Notes: generated by a model from the sequence alone, not told the origin. A stretch of 64,000 bases of DNA from Vibrio alfacsensis (GCF_003544875.1 NZ_CP032093.1:2666001-2730000); one strand, 5' to 3'; positions 43,115 to 53,378 are shown, counted from the first letter of the stretch. Translations and numbers: made by a program.

Positions 43115-43558
43115 ATGCCTTGGATTTATGCCGTTGCGGGTTTGCTGGTCGGAACCATCGTAGGCGTGGTCGTAAGTAGACTAACCACCCCAGGATACAA
43201 AAAACAAAAGTCTGTGCAAAAAGAGCTGGAATCAGCAAAATTTGAGCTAGAACAACAACGTCAAGATCTCGTTGATCATTTTGCGCAAACCGCAGAAATG
43301 CTGGATACCTTAGGTAAAGATTACACTAAGCTCTATCAGCACATGGCGAAGACCTCTTCTGAGCTTCTGCCAAATCTGCCAGAACAAGACAACCCATTCG
43401 ATAAGAAAACGGCAATGTCATCGGAGCAAATTGAAGAAGATCAAGCCGATGCTAACGAGCAACCAAAAGACTACGCTAACGGTGCGACCGGTCTTTTGAA
43501 AGATCAGGAAAAAGAAATCATTAATGCTCCTGATGTTGTGACAGCAAAAGCCTCTTAA
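43115..43558 (+). CDS. zapG: ZapG/YhcB family envelope and division protein (DUF1043)
   Basis: 147-residue inner-membrane protein with one N-terminal helix (about residues 3-23; IYAVAGLLVGTIVGVVVS) and a long cytoplasmic coiled coil (about 30-85), then an acidic disordered tail. YhcB/ZapG links cell-wall synthesis, division and rod shape in E. coli. AAGGAG stands 7 bp before the ATG. Next to zapE and degQ as in E. coli. Confidence 0.9.
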   Translation: MPWIYAVAGLLVGTIVGVVVSRLTTPGYKKQKSVQKELESAKFELEQQRQDLVDHFAQTAEMLDTLGKDYTKLYQHMAKTSSELLPNLPEQDNPFDKKTAMSSEQIEEDQADANEQPKDYANGATGLLKDQEKEIINAPDVVTAKAS

Positions 43559-43573
43559 CTCCCCCTCCCTTTT

Positions 43574-43622
43574 AATAGGGCTAATTCATACGCATTTTTA
43601 TTAATTTGTGTTAGCCCTATTT
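43574..43622 (+). terminator. Long-loop terminator-like hairpin after zapG
   Basis: Perfect 11-bp arms AATAGGGCTAA / TTAGCCCTATT with a 26-base AT-rich loop, 16 bp past the zapG stop; weak following T run. Loop length is unusual for an intrinsic terminator. Confidence 0.55.
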
Positions 43623-43754
43623 GAACTTTCTTCCATAACTCATCTCTAAATTGCTGTGAACTGCCATCCCCTTTGACTTTCCCGACCCATTCCCATGTTA
43701 ATAGTGGTTAGGGTTTTTCTTTTTTGGCAGACTTGTATCAAGAGGAGTTACTCG

Positions 43755-45122
43755 ATGAAAAAACCTTTGCTTGCGTTAACCGTTCTGTCTTTAAGCTTGA
43801 GTTCAATCATCACCCCAATAACCGTATCAGCAGCACTTCCATTAAGTGTTGATGGACAGCAATTGCCTAGCCTTGCTCCAATGCTCGAAAAAGTGACCCC
43901 AGCCGTGGTCAGCATTGCTGTAGAGGGGAAGCAAATTCAAACCAGTCGAATCCCTGAGCAATTTCAGTTTTTCTTTGGACCTGAGTTCCCAACAGAACAA
44001 ACCCGTGAGCGTCCTTTCCGAGGGCTAGGTTCCGGCGTAATCATTGACGCCCAAAAAGGCCAAATCGTCACAAATTACCACGTAATCAAAGGCGCTGATG
44101 AGATTCGTGTTCGTTTATATGACGGCCGTGAGTACGATGCAGAACTCGTGGGTGGGGACGAAATGTCTGACATTGCACTACTGAAGTTAGAAAAAGCCAA
44201 AGATCTGACTCAAATTAAAGTAGCGGACTCGGATAAGCTTCGCGTGGGTGATTTTACTGTGGCGATCGGTAACCCATTCGGCCTAGGACAAACCGTTACA
44301 TCAGGCATTGTTTCAGCGCTTGGGCGAAGCGGCTTAAATGTCGAGAATTTTGAAAACTTTATCCAGACCGATGCCGCGATTAACAGCGGTAACTCGGGTG
44401 GTGCCCTTGTGAATCTAAATGGTGAACTGATTGGTATCAACACTGCGATATTAGGACCGAACGGGGGTAACGTGGGCATTGGCTTTGCCATTCCATCAAA
44501 CATGATGAAAAACCTTACGGATCAGATTTTGGAATTCGGTGAAGTTAAACGCGGCATGTTAGGCGTTCAAGGTGGCGAGGTGACCTCAGAGCTTGCGGAA
44601 GCACTCGGTTATGAATCGAGCAAAGGGGCATTCGTAAGCCAAGTCGTGCCAGATGGTGCGGCGGATAAAGCCGGGTTAAAAGCGGGTGATGTGATTATCT
44701 CCGTCAATGGTAAAACCATTGAAACGTTCTCTGAACTTCGAGCAAAAGTCGCAACACTAGGTGCAGGAAAAGAGATATCTCTTGGCGTGATTCGTGATGG
44801 CAAAAATAAATCATTCAAGGTGACACTGGGTGAAGCCAGCACCGTAAAAGCCAAAGCTGAAACACTGCATGAGGGCCTAAAAGGGGCGGAGTTAAGCAAT
44901 ACCGCTCCTGGTGATGCAATCCAAGGGGTGAAAGTCACCAGTGTGACAGAAAATTCACCTGCCGCTCAATATCAGCTAGAACAAGGTGATATCATCATAG
45001 GTGTAAACCGAAAACGCGTGAAAAACCTAGCAGAATTGCGCTCGATTGCAGAAAATCACAAAGGTGTTTTAGCGCTTAATATTCAACGCGGAGACCAAAC
45101 GATCTATCTCATCGTGCGTTAA
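43755..45122 (+). CDS. degQ: Periplasmic serine endoprotease DegQ/DegP (Do family)
   Basis: 455-residue HtrA protease/chaperone for misfolded envelope proteins. Signal peptide about residues 1-26 (cleavage VSA), trypsin-like domain with His109, Asp139 and Ser214 (INSGNSGGAL), then two PDZ domains (about 265-355 and 375-455). Start at 43755, preceded by GAGGAG; an upstream ATG at 43695 has no support. Only one Do protease is seen here; lying next to degS, it is DegQ by position, but the family in Vibrio is often labelled DegP/DegQ interchangeably. Confidence 0.94.
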   Translation: MKKPLLALTVLSLSLSSIITPITVSAALPLSVDGQQLPSLAPMLEKVTPAVVSIAVEGKQIQTSRIPEQFQFFFGPEFPTEQTRERPFRGLGSGVIIDAQKGQIVTNYHVIKGADEIRVRLYDGREYDAELVGGDEMSDIALLKLEKAKDLTQIKVADSDKLRVGDFTVAIGNPFGLGQTVTSGIVSALGRSGLNVENFENFIQTDAAINSGNSGGALVNLNGELIGINTAILGPNGGNVGIGFAIPSNMMKNLTDQILEFGEVKRGMLGVQGGEVTSELAEALGYESSKGAFVSQVVPDGAADKAGLKAGDVIISVNGKTIETFSELRAKVATLGAGKEISLGVIRDGKNKSFKVTLGEASTVKAKAETLHEGLKGAELSNTAPGDAIQGVKVTSVTENSPAAQYQLEQGDIIIGVNRKRVKNLAELRSIAENHKGVLALNIQRGDQTIYLIVR

Positions 45123-45141
45123 TCATTTGAACCACCTCTCT

Positions 45142-45173
45142 AAAGGGCAGTATGATGGCATACTGCCCTTTTG
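45142..45173 (+). terminator. Intrinsic terminator of degQ
   Basis: Perfect 12-bp stem AAGGGCAGTATG / CATACTGCCCTT with loop ATGG, then TTGTTATTT, 20 bp past the degQ stop. Confidence 0.92.
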
Positions 45174-45240
45174 TTATTTATCAATGTAATGCTATCTTTC
45201 AATTTTCTATGCCATTTTGGCATTCAAGCATGGAGAGGAT

Positions 45241-46308
45241 ATGCTTAGCTTTTTGTTACGTTCTGTCTTTTTAGGCTTAGCGACCGCTATCATTGTGTTG
45301 CTTGCCGTCCCATCACTACGTAGCAACGTAATCCCTGCCGCGCTCGTTGATCCACAGCCAAGTGATATCGCCTCCCTTGAGGTCTCTTTTAACCAAGCCG
45401 TTAGGAAAGCGGCACCTGCAGTGGTGAATATATACAGCCGTAAATACGTTGAACATGATCGAAGCAAGTTATCCACTCAGGGGCTTGGCTCTGGTGTCAT
45501 TGTCAGTGAAAAAGGCTACATCATTACCAACTACCACGTGGTCGCTCAAGCCGATCAAATTGTGGTCGCTCTACAAGATGGTCGTGCAGCCGCTGCGCAA
45601 CTTGTCGGTACCGACAAACGAACAGACATCGCTATCTTGCGCGTTGATGGTACGAATCTTCCTGTTATCCCACTGAATACAACATACACACCTCAAGTCG
45701 GTGATGTGGTTCTTGCGATTGGTAATCCATATAACCTAGGCCAAACAACCACGTTCGGCATCATTTCCGCGACAGGACGCTCATCCATTAGTGATGGTCG
45801 ACAAGCATTTATTCAAACCGATGCGGCAATTAATGAGGGCAACTCCGGTGGTGCATTAGTCAATACACAAGGTGAACTTGTCGGGATTAATACCGCTTCA
45901 TTCCAACAAGCGACAGATTTAGAAACCTACGGAATATCGTTTGCCATCCCATACCCGTTAGCGAATAAAATCATGCAAAAGATCATTGCCGATGGTCGTG
46001 TTATTCGTGGTTATATTGGTATCGATGGTCAGGACATCAATGCTGTCACCGCGCGCCTACTTGGTAATCAACATATCGGCGGTATCGTCGTTCTCGGCAT
46101 AGATCCAAATGGCCCTGCGAGTTTAGCTGGCTTCCAGAAGCAAGACATTATCATTAGCATCAATGGCACAAAAGTTCAGGGTCGCCAAAGTGTTATGGAT
46201 ATTGTTACCGACCTGAGACCAGGAACCACGGTTGATGTAGGGATCATTCGTCAAGGAAAAGAAATGACATTAAAAGTCACTATCGCCGAAGACAAACAAG
46301 AAGCATAA
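45241..46308 (+). CDS. degS: Outer-membrane stress sensor protease DegS
   Basis: 355-residue membrane-anchored HtrA protease that senses misfolded porins through its PDZ domain and cleaves RseA to start the sigma-E response. N-terminal membrane helix (about residues 5-24) not cleaved, catalytic His99, Asp129, Ser202 (INEGNSGGAL), one PDZ domain (about 255-350). The single PDZ and anchor distinguish it from DegQ. Start at 45241 is preceded by GGAGAGGAT; an upstream ATG at 45217 is less likely. Confidence 0.96.
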   Translation: MLSFLLRSVFLGLATAIIVLLAVPSLRSNVIPAALVDPQPSDIASLEVSFNQAVRKAAPAVVNIYSRKYVEHDRSKLSTQGLGSGVIVSEKGYIITNYHVVAQADQIVVALQDGRAAAAQLVGTDKRTDIAILRVDGTNLPVIPLNTTYTPQVGDVVLAIGNPYNLGQTTTFGIISATGRSSISDGRQAFIQTDAAINEGNSGGALVNTQGELVGINTASFQQATDLETYGISFAIPYPLANKIMQKIIADGRVIRGYIGIDGQDINAVTARLLGNQHIGGIVVLGIDPNGPASLAGFQKQDIIISINGTKVQGRQSVMDIVTDLRPGTTVDVGIIRQGKEMTLKVTIAEDKQEA

Positions 46309-46339
46309 AAAAATCCCAGCCAGTGGCTGGGATTTTTTT
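46309..46339. terminator. Bidirectional terminator between degS and parC
   Basis: Perfect stem ATCCCAGCC / GGCTGGGAT with a 3-base loop, flanked by A and T runs; serves the converging degS and parC transcripts. Confidence 0.92.
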
Positions 46340-46356
46340 ATATAGGATATAAATGC

Positions 46357-48645
46357 TTATTCGCTATCACTTGGCTGCTCTGATGCGTCGGTGCTTACGC
46401 CCATCTCAACATCAATACGCGTCACGCGTTGCAAGCCTCTCGGTAGTAGACTGCCTCGGCGACCGCGTTCACCACGGAAATTATCCAAATCACTTGGCTT
46501 AAGGCCTAGTTTACGCTTACCTGCGTATAATGTTAGCGATGCCCCTTGTGGCAGAGACATCAAGTGAGACAGAACCTCTTCTCGCTCTTTCGCTTTTGCC
46601 GCTGGAATATTGATGATCTTATTGCCCTTACCTTTCGCTAACTGTGGCAGGTCTTTAATTGGGAACAACAACATGCGGCCTTGATTCGTGATCGCAAGGA
46701 TTTCATCTGAGTCCAAATCAGCAATGGTTTTTGGCGTCATCACTTCAGAGTTCGCCGGTAACGTCACAAGTGCTTTACCACTGCGGTTCTTCGATAGTAA
46801 TTCAGAACCTTTACACACAAAGCCGTAACCCGCATCAGAGCCCACTAACCATAACTGATCTTCTTCACCCATGATCACTTGGCGAATGCTACTGCCTGCC
46901 GTGATGTTCAAGCGGCCAGTAATCGGCTCACCTTGACTTCGAGCGGACGGCAATGAATGCGATTCCAATGAGTAACTTCGACCATCACTACCAAAGAACA
47001 CCGCTTGCTGATTACTCTTACCACGCGCGTGCGCTAGGTAGTTATCACCCGACTTGTAGTTCAAACCTTCGGCATCCACATCGTGACCTTTCGCGTGACG
47101 AATCCAGCCTTTCTCAGAAAGAACAACCGTGATTGGCTCACTTGGTACGAGATCGCGCTCGGTTAATGCTTTTGCTTCTGCTCGTTCAACCATTGGTGAA
47201 CGACGGTCATCACCGTATTTCTCTGCGTCTGTTTTGATTTCTTTCTTAAGCAGTGTATTCAGACGGCGCTCAGAACCGAGCAGCTGCTCTAGCTTCTCAC
47301 GTTCTTTCTCTAGCTCATCTTGCTCACCACGGATCTTCATCTCTTCGAGTTTTGCTAAGTGACGAAGTTTGGTATCTAAAATCGCGTCCGCTTGAATATC
47401 GGTAATACCAAAACGAGCCATCAGTACGGCTTTTGGATCGTCCTCTGTACGAATGATTTCAATCACTTCATCTAGGTTTAGGTAAGCAATCAACAAACCT
47501 TCCAAGATGTGTAGACGAGCCATTACTTTATCTAGGCGGTACTGTAAACGGCGACGCACGGTTGTACGACGGAATTCGATCCACTCAGACAGAATTTGTA
47601 CTAGGCCTTTAACTTGAGGACGGTTATCTAAACCAATCATGTTCAAGTTAACACGATAGCTACGCTCAAGATCCGTGGATGCGAACAGATGGTTCATCAA
47701 CAAGTCGCAATCGACACGGTTTGACTTAGGCACAACAACAATACGCGTTGGGTTCTCGTGATCCGATTCGTCACGAAGATCGTCAACCATTGGCAGTTTC
47801 TTAGCGCGCATCTGGTTCGCAATTTGCTCAAGCAATTTTGCGCCCGATACTTGGTGAGGCAAAGAAGTGATAACAATATCTGAACCTTCTTTGTGCCATA
47901 CTGCGCGCATCTTGATGCTGCCGCGACCGTTACGGTAAATCTTCTCAATTTCCGCTTTTGGCGACGTAATTTCGGCTTCCGTTGGATAATCGGGACCTTT
48001 CACAAACTGCATCACATCGGACAAATCCGCTTTCGGATTATCGATCAAATGAATGGTTGCTTCCGCGACTTCACGAACGTTGTGAGGCGGGATATCGGTC
48101 GCCATACCAACGGCAATACCAGTTACGCCATTTAGCAAGATGTGAGGCAGGCGTGCTGGCAACATTTGAGGCTCTTTCATCGTGCCATCAAAGTTAGGTT
48201 GCCATTCAACTGTACCTTGACCTAATTCGCCTAGCAGTACTTCCGCAAATTTAGACAATTTTGCTTCGGTATAACGCATTGCCGCGAATGATTTCGGATC
48301 ATCTGGCGCACCCCAGTTGCCCTGACCATCCACCAGAGGGTAACGGTAAGAGAACGGCTGCGCCATTAATACCATCGCTTCGTAACATGCTGAGTCACCA
48401 TGCGGGTGGTATTTACCTAACACGTCACCAACAGTACGTGCCGATTTTTTGTATTTTGCTGATGCCGAAAGACCAAGCTCCGACATTGCATAAATGATGC
48501 GTCGTTGAACCGGTTTCAAGCCATCGCCAATGTAAGGCAATGCACGGTCCATGATTACGTACATCGAGTAGTTCAGATAAGCGTCTTCGGTGAACTTTCG
48601 CATTGGCAATTGTTCAACGCCATCATAAGTAATTTCTGTAGACAT
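46357..48645 (-). CDS. parC: DNA topoisomerase IV subunit A
   Basis: 762-residue subunit of the decatenase that separates daughter chromosomes. Catalytic Tyr125 lies in [10 protein letters not shown]. The quinolone-determining region [13 protein letters not shown] has Ser85 and Glu89 (E. coli Ser80/Glu84), so the wild-type residues are present. C-terminal beta-pinwheel domain from about residue 500. It follows parE by 3 bp. Confidence 0.98.
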   Translation of the reverse strand: MSTEITYDGVEQLPMRKFTEDAYLNYSMYVIMDRALPYIGDGLKPVQRRIIYAMSELGLSASAKYKKSARTVGDVLGKYHPHGDSACYEAMVLMAQPFSYRYPLVDGQGNWGAPDDPKSFAAMRYTEAKLSKFAEVLLGELGQGTVEWQPNFDGTMKEPQMLPARLPHILLNGVTGIAVGMATDIPPHNVREVAEATIHLIDNPKADLSDVMQFVKGPDYPTEAEITSPKAEIEKIYRNGRGSIKMRAVWHKEGSDIVITSLPHQVSGAKLLEQIANQMRAKKLPMVDDLRDESDHENPTRIVVVPKSNRVDCDLLMNHLFASTDLERSYRVNLNMIGLDNRPQVKGLVQILSEWIEFRRTTVRRRLQYRLDKVMARLHILEGLLIAYLNLDEVIEIIRTEDDPKAVLMARFGITDIQADAILDTKLRHLAKLEEMKIRGEQDELEKEREKLEQLLGSERRLNTLLKKEIKTDAEKYGDDRRSPMVERAEAKALTERDLVPSEPITVVLSEKGWIRHAKGHDVDAEGLNYKSGDNYLAHARGKSNQQAVFFGSDGRSYSLESHSLPSARSQGEPITGRLNITAGSSIRQVIMGEEDQLWLVGSDAGYGFVCKGSELLSKNRSGKALVTLPANSEVMTPKTIADLDSDEILAITNQGRMLLFPIKDLPQLAKGKGNKIINIPAAKAKEREEVLSHLMSLPQGASLTLYAGKRKLGLKPSDLDNFRGERGRRGSLLPRGLQRVTRIDVEMGVSTDASEQPSDSE

Positions 48646-48648
48646 CCG

Positions 48649-50529
48649 TTAAACCTCTGCCATATCGCCGTTGCTTTGTAGCCAAGAGCGACGATCATCT
48701 GCTCGTTTTTTACCAAGCAGCATGTCCATCATTTCCATGGTCGCTTCTGAATCATCAATGGTTAACTGAACCAGACGACGCGTATTTGGATCCATGGTAG
48801 TTTCACGCAGCTGAAGAGGGTTCATCTCACCCAGACCTTTGAATCGCTGCACGTTGATCTTGGCTTTCTTCTTAGACAAACGTTCTAGAATACCCTCTTT
48901 CTCGTCATCATCTAGGGCATAGAACACTTCTTTGCCACAGTCGATACGGTATAGAGGCGGCATGGCGACATAGATATGACCAGCTTCAACAAGAGCACGG
49001 AAATGACGCGTGAACAGCGCACATAGCAGCGTTGCAATGTGTAGACCGTCCGAGTCAGCATCGGCAAGAATACAAACTTTACCGTAGCGTAAGCCGTCCA
49101 GATTATCGTTATCAGGATCAATACCCAAAGCGACTGAAATATCGTGTACCTCTTGAGATGCAAGAACTTGGTCTGCTGACACTTCCCACGTATTTAGGAT
49201 CTTACCACGCAGTGGCATCACCGCTTGGAACTCACGATCACGTGCTTGTTTAGCAGACCCGCCCGCCGAGTCACCCTCCACGAAGAAGATTTCGGTGCGG
49301 TTAAGGTCTTGAACAGAACAGTCCGTTAGCTTACCTGGCAGTGCAGGACCTGACGCAACTTTCTTACGTACAACCTTTTTGCTCGCACGCATACGACGGT
49401 GTGCATTCGCGATACACACTTCCGCTAACTGTTCAGCCAGTTGTGGCTTTTCGTTCAACCATAGGCTAAATGCGTCTTTTACTACGCCTGATACAAACGC
49501 TGCGGTTTGACGAGAAGACAGACGCTCTTTGGTTTGCCCTGCAAACTGAGGATCTTGGATCTTAACCGATAGTACGTATGAACAGCGGTCAAATACGTCA
49601 TCACCAGTGAGTTTAACACCGCGAGGCAACAAATTGCGGAATTCACAGAACTCACGCATCGCATCCAATAAGCCTTGGCGAAGACCGTTTACGTGCGTAC
49701 CACCTTGAGCCGTCGGGATAAGGTTCACGTAACTCTCGGTGATCATCTCACCGCCCTCAGGCTGCCAGATCACCGCCCAATTTGCCGCTTCCGTTTCTGC
49801 AGAGAATTCACCCGTAAATGGTTCCTCAGGCATTACTGGATAGCCTTTTACGCCCTCAGCCAGATAGTCTTTTAGGCCATCTTCGTAGAGCCATTGGTAA
49901 TCTTTTCCATTCACTTTATCTGTGAATGTAATTTCTAAACCTGGGCAAAGTACCGCTTTTGCACGTAAATTATTAACGAGACGAGTTACTGAGAAGTTTG
50001 CTGAATCAAAGTACTTAGCATCAGGCCAAAAGTGCACGCTAGTACCACGGTTACGGCGACCACACGTGCCTGTTACCGTTAGATCTTCAACCTTTTCACC
50101 ATGTTCAAAAGCAATATCGTACACTTGACCATCACGGCGCACGGTCACTTCAACGCGCTTAGACAGTGCGTTTACTACCGAGATACCTACACCGTGCAAA
50201 CCACCAGAGAATTGGTAATTCTTGTTGGAAAATTTACCACCAGCATGAAGCTTACATAGGATCAGTTCAACGCCTGATACTTTCTCTTCTGGGTGGATAT
50301 CAACTGGCATGCCTCGACCATCATCGATCACTTCTAGTGATTGGTCTGCATGTAAGATGACTTGTACTTTTGAGGCATGTCCGGCTAGCGCTTCATCGAC
50401 ACTGTTATCGATAACTTCTTGGCCCAAATGGTTCGGGCGCGCTGTATCCGTATACATCCCTGGTCGGCGACGTACTGGCTCCAAGCCATTTAGTACTTCA
50501 ATGGCCCCAGCATTATATTGTTCAGTCAT
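48649..50529 (-). CDS. parE: DNA topoisomerase IV subunit B
   Basis: 626-residue ATPase subunit of topoisomerase IV. GHKL ATP site: EVIDNSVDEALAGHA (about residues 38-52), DDGRGMPVDIHPEEK, GGLHGVGISVVNALS; TOPRIM motifs FFVEGDSAGGSAKQARD (about 410-426) and DADSDGLHIATLL. Length close to E. coli ParE (630). Upstream spacer of about 250 bp separates it from yqiA and may hold a parEC promoter. Confidence 0.98.
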   Translation of the reverse strand: MTEQYNAGAIEVLNGLEPVRRRPGMYTDTARPNHLGQEVIDNSVDEALAGHASKVQVILHADQSLEVIDDGRGMPVDIHPEEKVSGVELILCKLHAGGKFSNKNYQFSGGLHGVGISVVNALSKRVEVTVRRDGQVYDIAFEHGEKVEDLTVTGTCGRRNRGTSVHFWPDAKYFDSANFSVTRLVNNLRAKAVLCPGLEITFTDKVNGKDYQWLYEDGLKDYLAEGVKGYPVMPEEPFTGEFSAETEAANWAVIWQPEGGEMITESYVNLIPTAQGGTHVNGLRQGLLDAMREFCEFRNLLPRGVKLTGDDVFDRCSYVLSVKIQDPQFAGQTKERLSSRQTAAFVSGVVKDAFSLWLNEKPQLAEQLAEVCIANAHRRMRASKKVVRKKVASGPALPGKLTDCSVQDLNRTEIFFVEGDSAGGSAKQARDREFQAVMPLRGKILNTWEVSADQVLASQEVHDISVALGIDPDNDNLDGLRYGKVCILADADSDGLHIATLLCALFTRHFRALVEAGHIYVAMPPLYRIDCGKEVFYALDDDEKEGILERLSKKKAKINVQRFKGLGEMNPLQLRETTMDPNTRRLVQLTIDDSEATMEMMDMLLGKKRADDRRSWLQSNGDMAEV

Positions 50530-50777
50530 AATACGGAATTGTTCTCAATGATTACTTGCATCTCGAGCACGACACCGTTCGTGCTCCGCGCTCGAGAAAC
50601 GAAAAAGCCACTTCATCTGCCTCTCGTTTCTTACGAGAAAAAGCAAACAAAATGGGTCGGGCTTAACGCCCTTAAGATCTTTTGGCAAAACATAGTCGGA
50701 AAGCAGACCAACTATGTCAAGAAACGGTTGGATATCGCACTAAAAACTATGAGCCTATTCCAATCGCCTCACTATTG
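50530..50777 (-). other. yqiA-parE spacer with several hairpins
   Basis: No gene seen. Contains a hairpin with arms GAGCACGA / TCGTGCTC near 50566-50588, another TCTCGT-TTCTT-ACGAGA near 50622-50638, and ACATAGT / ACTATGT at 50690-50717. On the minus strand TTGACA overlaps the last one, so it may be a parE promoter or a terminator-like attenuator after yqiA. Confidence 0.45.
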
Positions 50778-51362
50778 TTACAGTTTCAGAAATTCAATGA
50801 TTTGCGCAGGATAACGCTCAAAGCCAATAAAACTGTGATCACCGCCGTTTTCTACTGTTTGTTTCGCTTGCGCAAATTTATCGACCGCTTGACGATAATC
50901 TAATACCTCGTCTTCTGTTTGTTGCAAAAGCCAGAAAGACTGAGGCGATGCGATGCTTTGTACATCAAGAGCTTTTAGCTCGTCAATATGACAGGCTTCA
51001 AGTGTATAGGTTTCGTGCGTGTATGGGTTAGTTTGCTCGCCTAAGTAATCCACGAGCAACTCATAAGGCTTCACCGCAGGGTTAACCACCACCGCTCTAA
51101 ACCCAAATTGAGCATTCAACCATGTTGACATATAGCCGCCCAAGGAACTTCCGACTAAGCCAATGTTAAAGTCATTCTTGTATTGTTCAATGATATCTAA
51201 CAAGCATTGCGCTGCGAGTTGAGGAAAACACGGTAATTGAGGAACGATAACTTTGATATCTGGACGATGTTGCTCGCAGTACGCTTTCATCACGTTCGCT
51301 TTCATCGAAAGAGGAGAGCTGTTAAAACCATGAATATACAGCAGTAATGAGGGTTTACTCAT
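50778..51362 (-). CDS. yqiA: YqiA esterase
   Basis: 194-residue small alpha/beta hydrolase. Nucleophile elbow GLVGSSLGGYMSTWL (about residues 69-83, Ser about 73) and LLYIHGFNSSPLSMKA oxyanion region at the N-terminus; the final His is in NGGDHSFIGFERY. E. coli YqiA has esterase activity on short acyl chains; natural substrate unknown. Conserved order nudF-yqiB-cpdA-yqiA-parE. Confidence 0.93.
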   Translation of the reverse strand: MSKPSLLLYIHGFNSSPLSMKANVMKAYCEQHRPDIKVIVPQLPCFPQLAAQCLLDIIEQYKNDFNIGLVGSSLGGYMSTWLNAQFGFRAVVVNPAVKPYELLVDYLGEQTNPYTHETYTLEACHIDELKALDVQSIASPQSFWLLQQTEDEVLDYRQAVDKFAQAKQTVENGGDHSFIGFERYPAQIIEFLKL

Positions 51363-51374
51363 AGGAGCCTCACG

Positions 51375-51406
51375 TAAAAAAGTAGCCCGAACAACAGGTT
51401 CGGGCT
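51375..51406 (-). terminator. Terminator between cpdA and yqiA
   Basis: Minus-strand stem AGCCCGAAC / GTTCGGGCT with a short loop, then ACTTTTTTA. It lies within a run of co-oriented genes, so it would reduce read-through from cpdA into yqiA and parE. Confidence 0.82.
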
Positions 51407-51416
51407 GGAGATTAGA

Positions 51417-52223
51417 TTAGTATCCGTTTGAGGTAAAGTCTGGCTGGAATTGCCCCTCACCTAGGCGATTAACTTGGGTCGTGATGTCACCATTTTGGTG
51501 AAGCTCTATTTCTCGCCAACCTGGCGATAAGGTATCAAGCCCAAAATCGTCTGAGTTTGGTTTAAACTGAACACAAGTCGATGGGGTAGCCATCACACGA
51601 ATACCATGATGAACCACATTCATATCTTGATGAACATGGCCGCAAACAATGCCTTTTACGTTATCAAAACGATCAACGACTTGCCAAAAAGCATCGGCAT
51701 CTTTTAGCGTATGCTGATCAAGCCAAGCACTGCCCACTAAAAGTGGATGGTGATGCAACAAGACAAGTGTGTGTCGATTAGCGTTTTCAGCCAACTTTTC
51801 TTCAAGCAAAGAAAGTTGCTGGTCACTGAGTCGACCATGTGGAACACCGACAACTTGTGAATCCAATAAAATCACTTGCCAGTGGTCACCCAGATATAAA
51901 TGCTCTACCGTTTGAATTTGAGAAGATGGCAGCACACTGCCCATGTTTGGCTTGTAATCATGATTACCCGGAAGCCAAAAACAATCTTTTTCTAACGGCG
52001 CAATCCCATCCGCAAAACGCTGATAAGACTCTGCGCTATGATCTTGTGAAATATCGCCAGTTGCTAAGATATATTCAAACTGCACCTGACGCTTAAGAAT
52101 CTCTTGTACCACCGCGTAAAAACTATCTGCGGTTCTTACGCTAAGCAAGCTCCCCTCATCGGCGGCAAACAAATGAGTATCTGTAATTTGTAAAAGCTTG
52201 ATGCTGTCACTTGATGATTGCAA
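51417..52223 (-). CDS. cpdA: 3',5'-cyclic-AMP phosphodiesterase
   Basis: 268-residue class III metallophosphoesterase that lowers cAMP and so tunes CRP control. Metal-binding motifs: ITDTHLF (about residues 13-19), ATGDISQDH (about 54-62), LPGNHDYKP (about 89-97), LLHHHPL and CGHVHQD (about 195-201). Fits the four-ligand binuclear centre of the family. Confidence 0.96.
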   Translation of the reverse strand: MQSSSDSIKLLQITDTHLFAADEGSLLSVRTADSFYAVVQEILKRQVQFEYILATGDISQDHSAESYQRFADGIAPLEKDCFWLPGNHDYKPNMGSVLPSSQIQTVEHLYLGDHWQVILLDSQVVGVPHGRLSDQQLSLLEEKLAENANRHTLVLLHHHPLLVGSAWLDQHTLKDADAFWQVVDRFDNVKGIVCGHVHQDMNVVHHGIRVMATPSTCVQFKPNSDDFGLDTLSPGWREIELHQNGDITTQVNRLGEGQFQPDFTSNGY

Positions 52224-52284
52224 AATGAAAACCTGACTCGTCTACTATTTCGTTTTTAGTTATTATCCTGTAATGACATGACAA

Positions 52285-52728
52285 TCAATTGAAGGCAAGC
52301 GGGGTTCTACTTATCCCACTTCGTAGACAAAATGTCAGCCATTCCCCAAGGAACGTATTAAGTTGATGCTTTTCATCTTTTTGCATCAACTGATCGTTGG
52401 GATAATCATATTTCGCCTTGATACGAGAGAACGCTCCGCTTGAGCATACTTCCGCAACTCTCGCATCGTGATAAAGCCTGACAGACATTGTCGGTAAAGG
52501 AAATACCGGCGTGTCATCACTCTGACATATCTCAACAACCGTAGTGTATTTTGTGATTTCATTCACGGTCAGTTGGTAAATCATGTTCGCAGCTTGATAA
52601 CAACGAACATCACCAACTTCAGCGGAAACAGGCAGCAAAGCATTCAGCTTAGCGTAATTGGTCTCGTAAGTTCTCATTAGACCCGCTAAGTCAACGTGGT
52701 AACGCTGTTTTACTGCTGCTTGCACCAT
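52285..52728 (-). CDS. yqiB: DUF1249 family protein (YqiB)
   Basis: 147-residue protein of the DUF1249/YqiB family; function unknown. No signal peptide or membrane segment. Conserved-looking segments are YETNYAKLNALLP at the N-terminus and VRLYHDARVAEVCS, which ends in AKYDYPNDQLMQKDEKHQLN; probably cytoplasmic. Its ATG shares a base with the nudF stop, so it is translated with NudF; the nudF-yqiB-cpdA order is shared with E. coli. Confidence 0.9.
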   Translation of the reverse strand: MVQAAVKQRYHVDLAGLMRTYETNYAKLNALLPVSAEVGDVRCYQAANMIYQLTVNEITKYTTVVEICQSDDTPVFPLPTMSVRLYHDARVAEVCSSGAFSRIKAKYDYPNDQLMQKDEKHQLNTFLGEWLTFCLRSGISRTPLAFN

Positions 52729-53378
52729 TATCTACTCTCCGCTGGTTCGGGGTGCCCCCACTGTGATGTCAATTCTTGATGGTTAAGCTGCAACCACTGC
52801 AGTGCAATAATTGAAGCACCATTTTCGAATTTTCCATCTTTCACCCATTGATACGCCGTTTCACGACTGATCACATGTACTCGAATATCTTCATCTTCAT
52901 AGTCTAAACCATGAATGCCATACGCTTTAGATGCATCCACTTCACCGACGAAGACATCGAGCTTTTCTGAGCAACCGCCAGAAGATGGGTAATAGGAGGT
53001 CACAGAAGCCATTCGCTGTACTTCGATACCTGCTTCTTCTACCGCTTCACGACGAATAACCTCTTCCGCAGATTCGTCTCGGTCAATCATACCCGCGACA
53101 ATTTCGAGTTGCCACGGATGCTGATGCTCTAAAGCGCCAACGCGGATCTGTTCAATGATCACCACCTGATCCGTAATAGGATCATACGGAAGCATTGCGG
53201 CAGCGTGACCACGTTCGAACATCTCTCGTTCGACAATCCCACTCCAACCACCAGCAAATAATCTATGCTTAAAACGGTATTTCACCATTTTAAAAAAACC
53301 TTTGAATACGGTTTCCTTTGAGATTATTTCCACATCTTGGGAAGTAAACTGGTTCTGTTGCTTGTCACACTGTTGCAT
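52728..53378 (-). CDS. nudF: ADP-ribose diphosphatase NudF
   Basis: 216-residue Nudix enzyme that splits ADP-ribose to AMP and ribose-5-phosphate. Nudix box GMIDRDESAEEVIRREAVEEAGI (about residues 95-117) is complete, and the ADPRase-type proline/tyrosine motif SYYPSSGGCSEKLDVFVGEV follows. First gene of the minus-strand run to parC, divergent from tolC. Confidence 0.95.
   Translation of the reverse strand: MQQCDKQQNQFTSQDVEIISKETVFKGFFKMVKYRFKHRLFAGGWSGIVEREMFERGHAAAMLPYDPITDQVVIIEQIRVGALEHQHPWQLEIVAGMIDRDESAEEVIRREAVEEAGIEVQRMASVTSYYPSSGGCSEKLDVFVGEVDASKAYGIHGLDYEDEDIRVHVISRETAYQWVKDGKFENGASIIALQWLQLNHQELTSQWGHPEPAESR

Noticed and set aside
50518..50814. 98-codon plus-strand frame antisense to the parE start and yqiA end
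   Set aside because: No ribosome site, overlaps two real genes, no recognisable domain.
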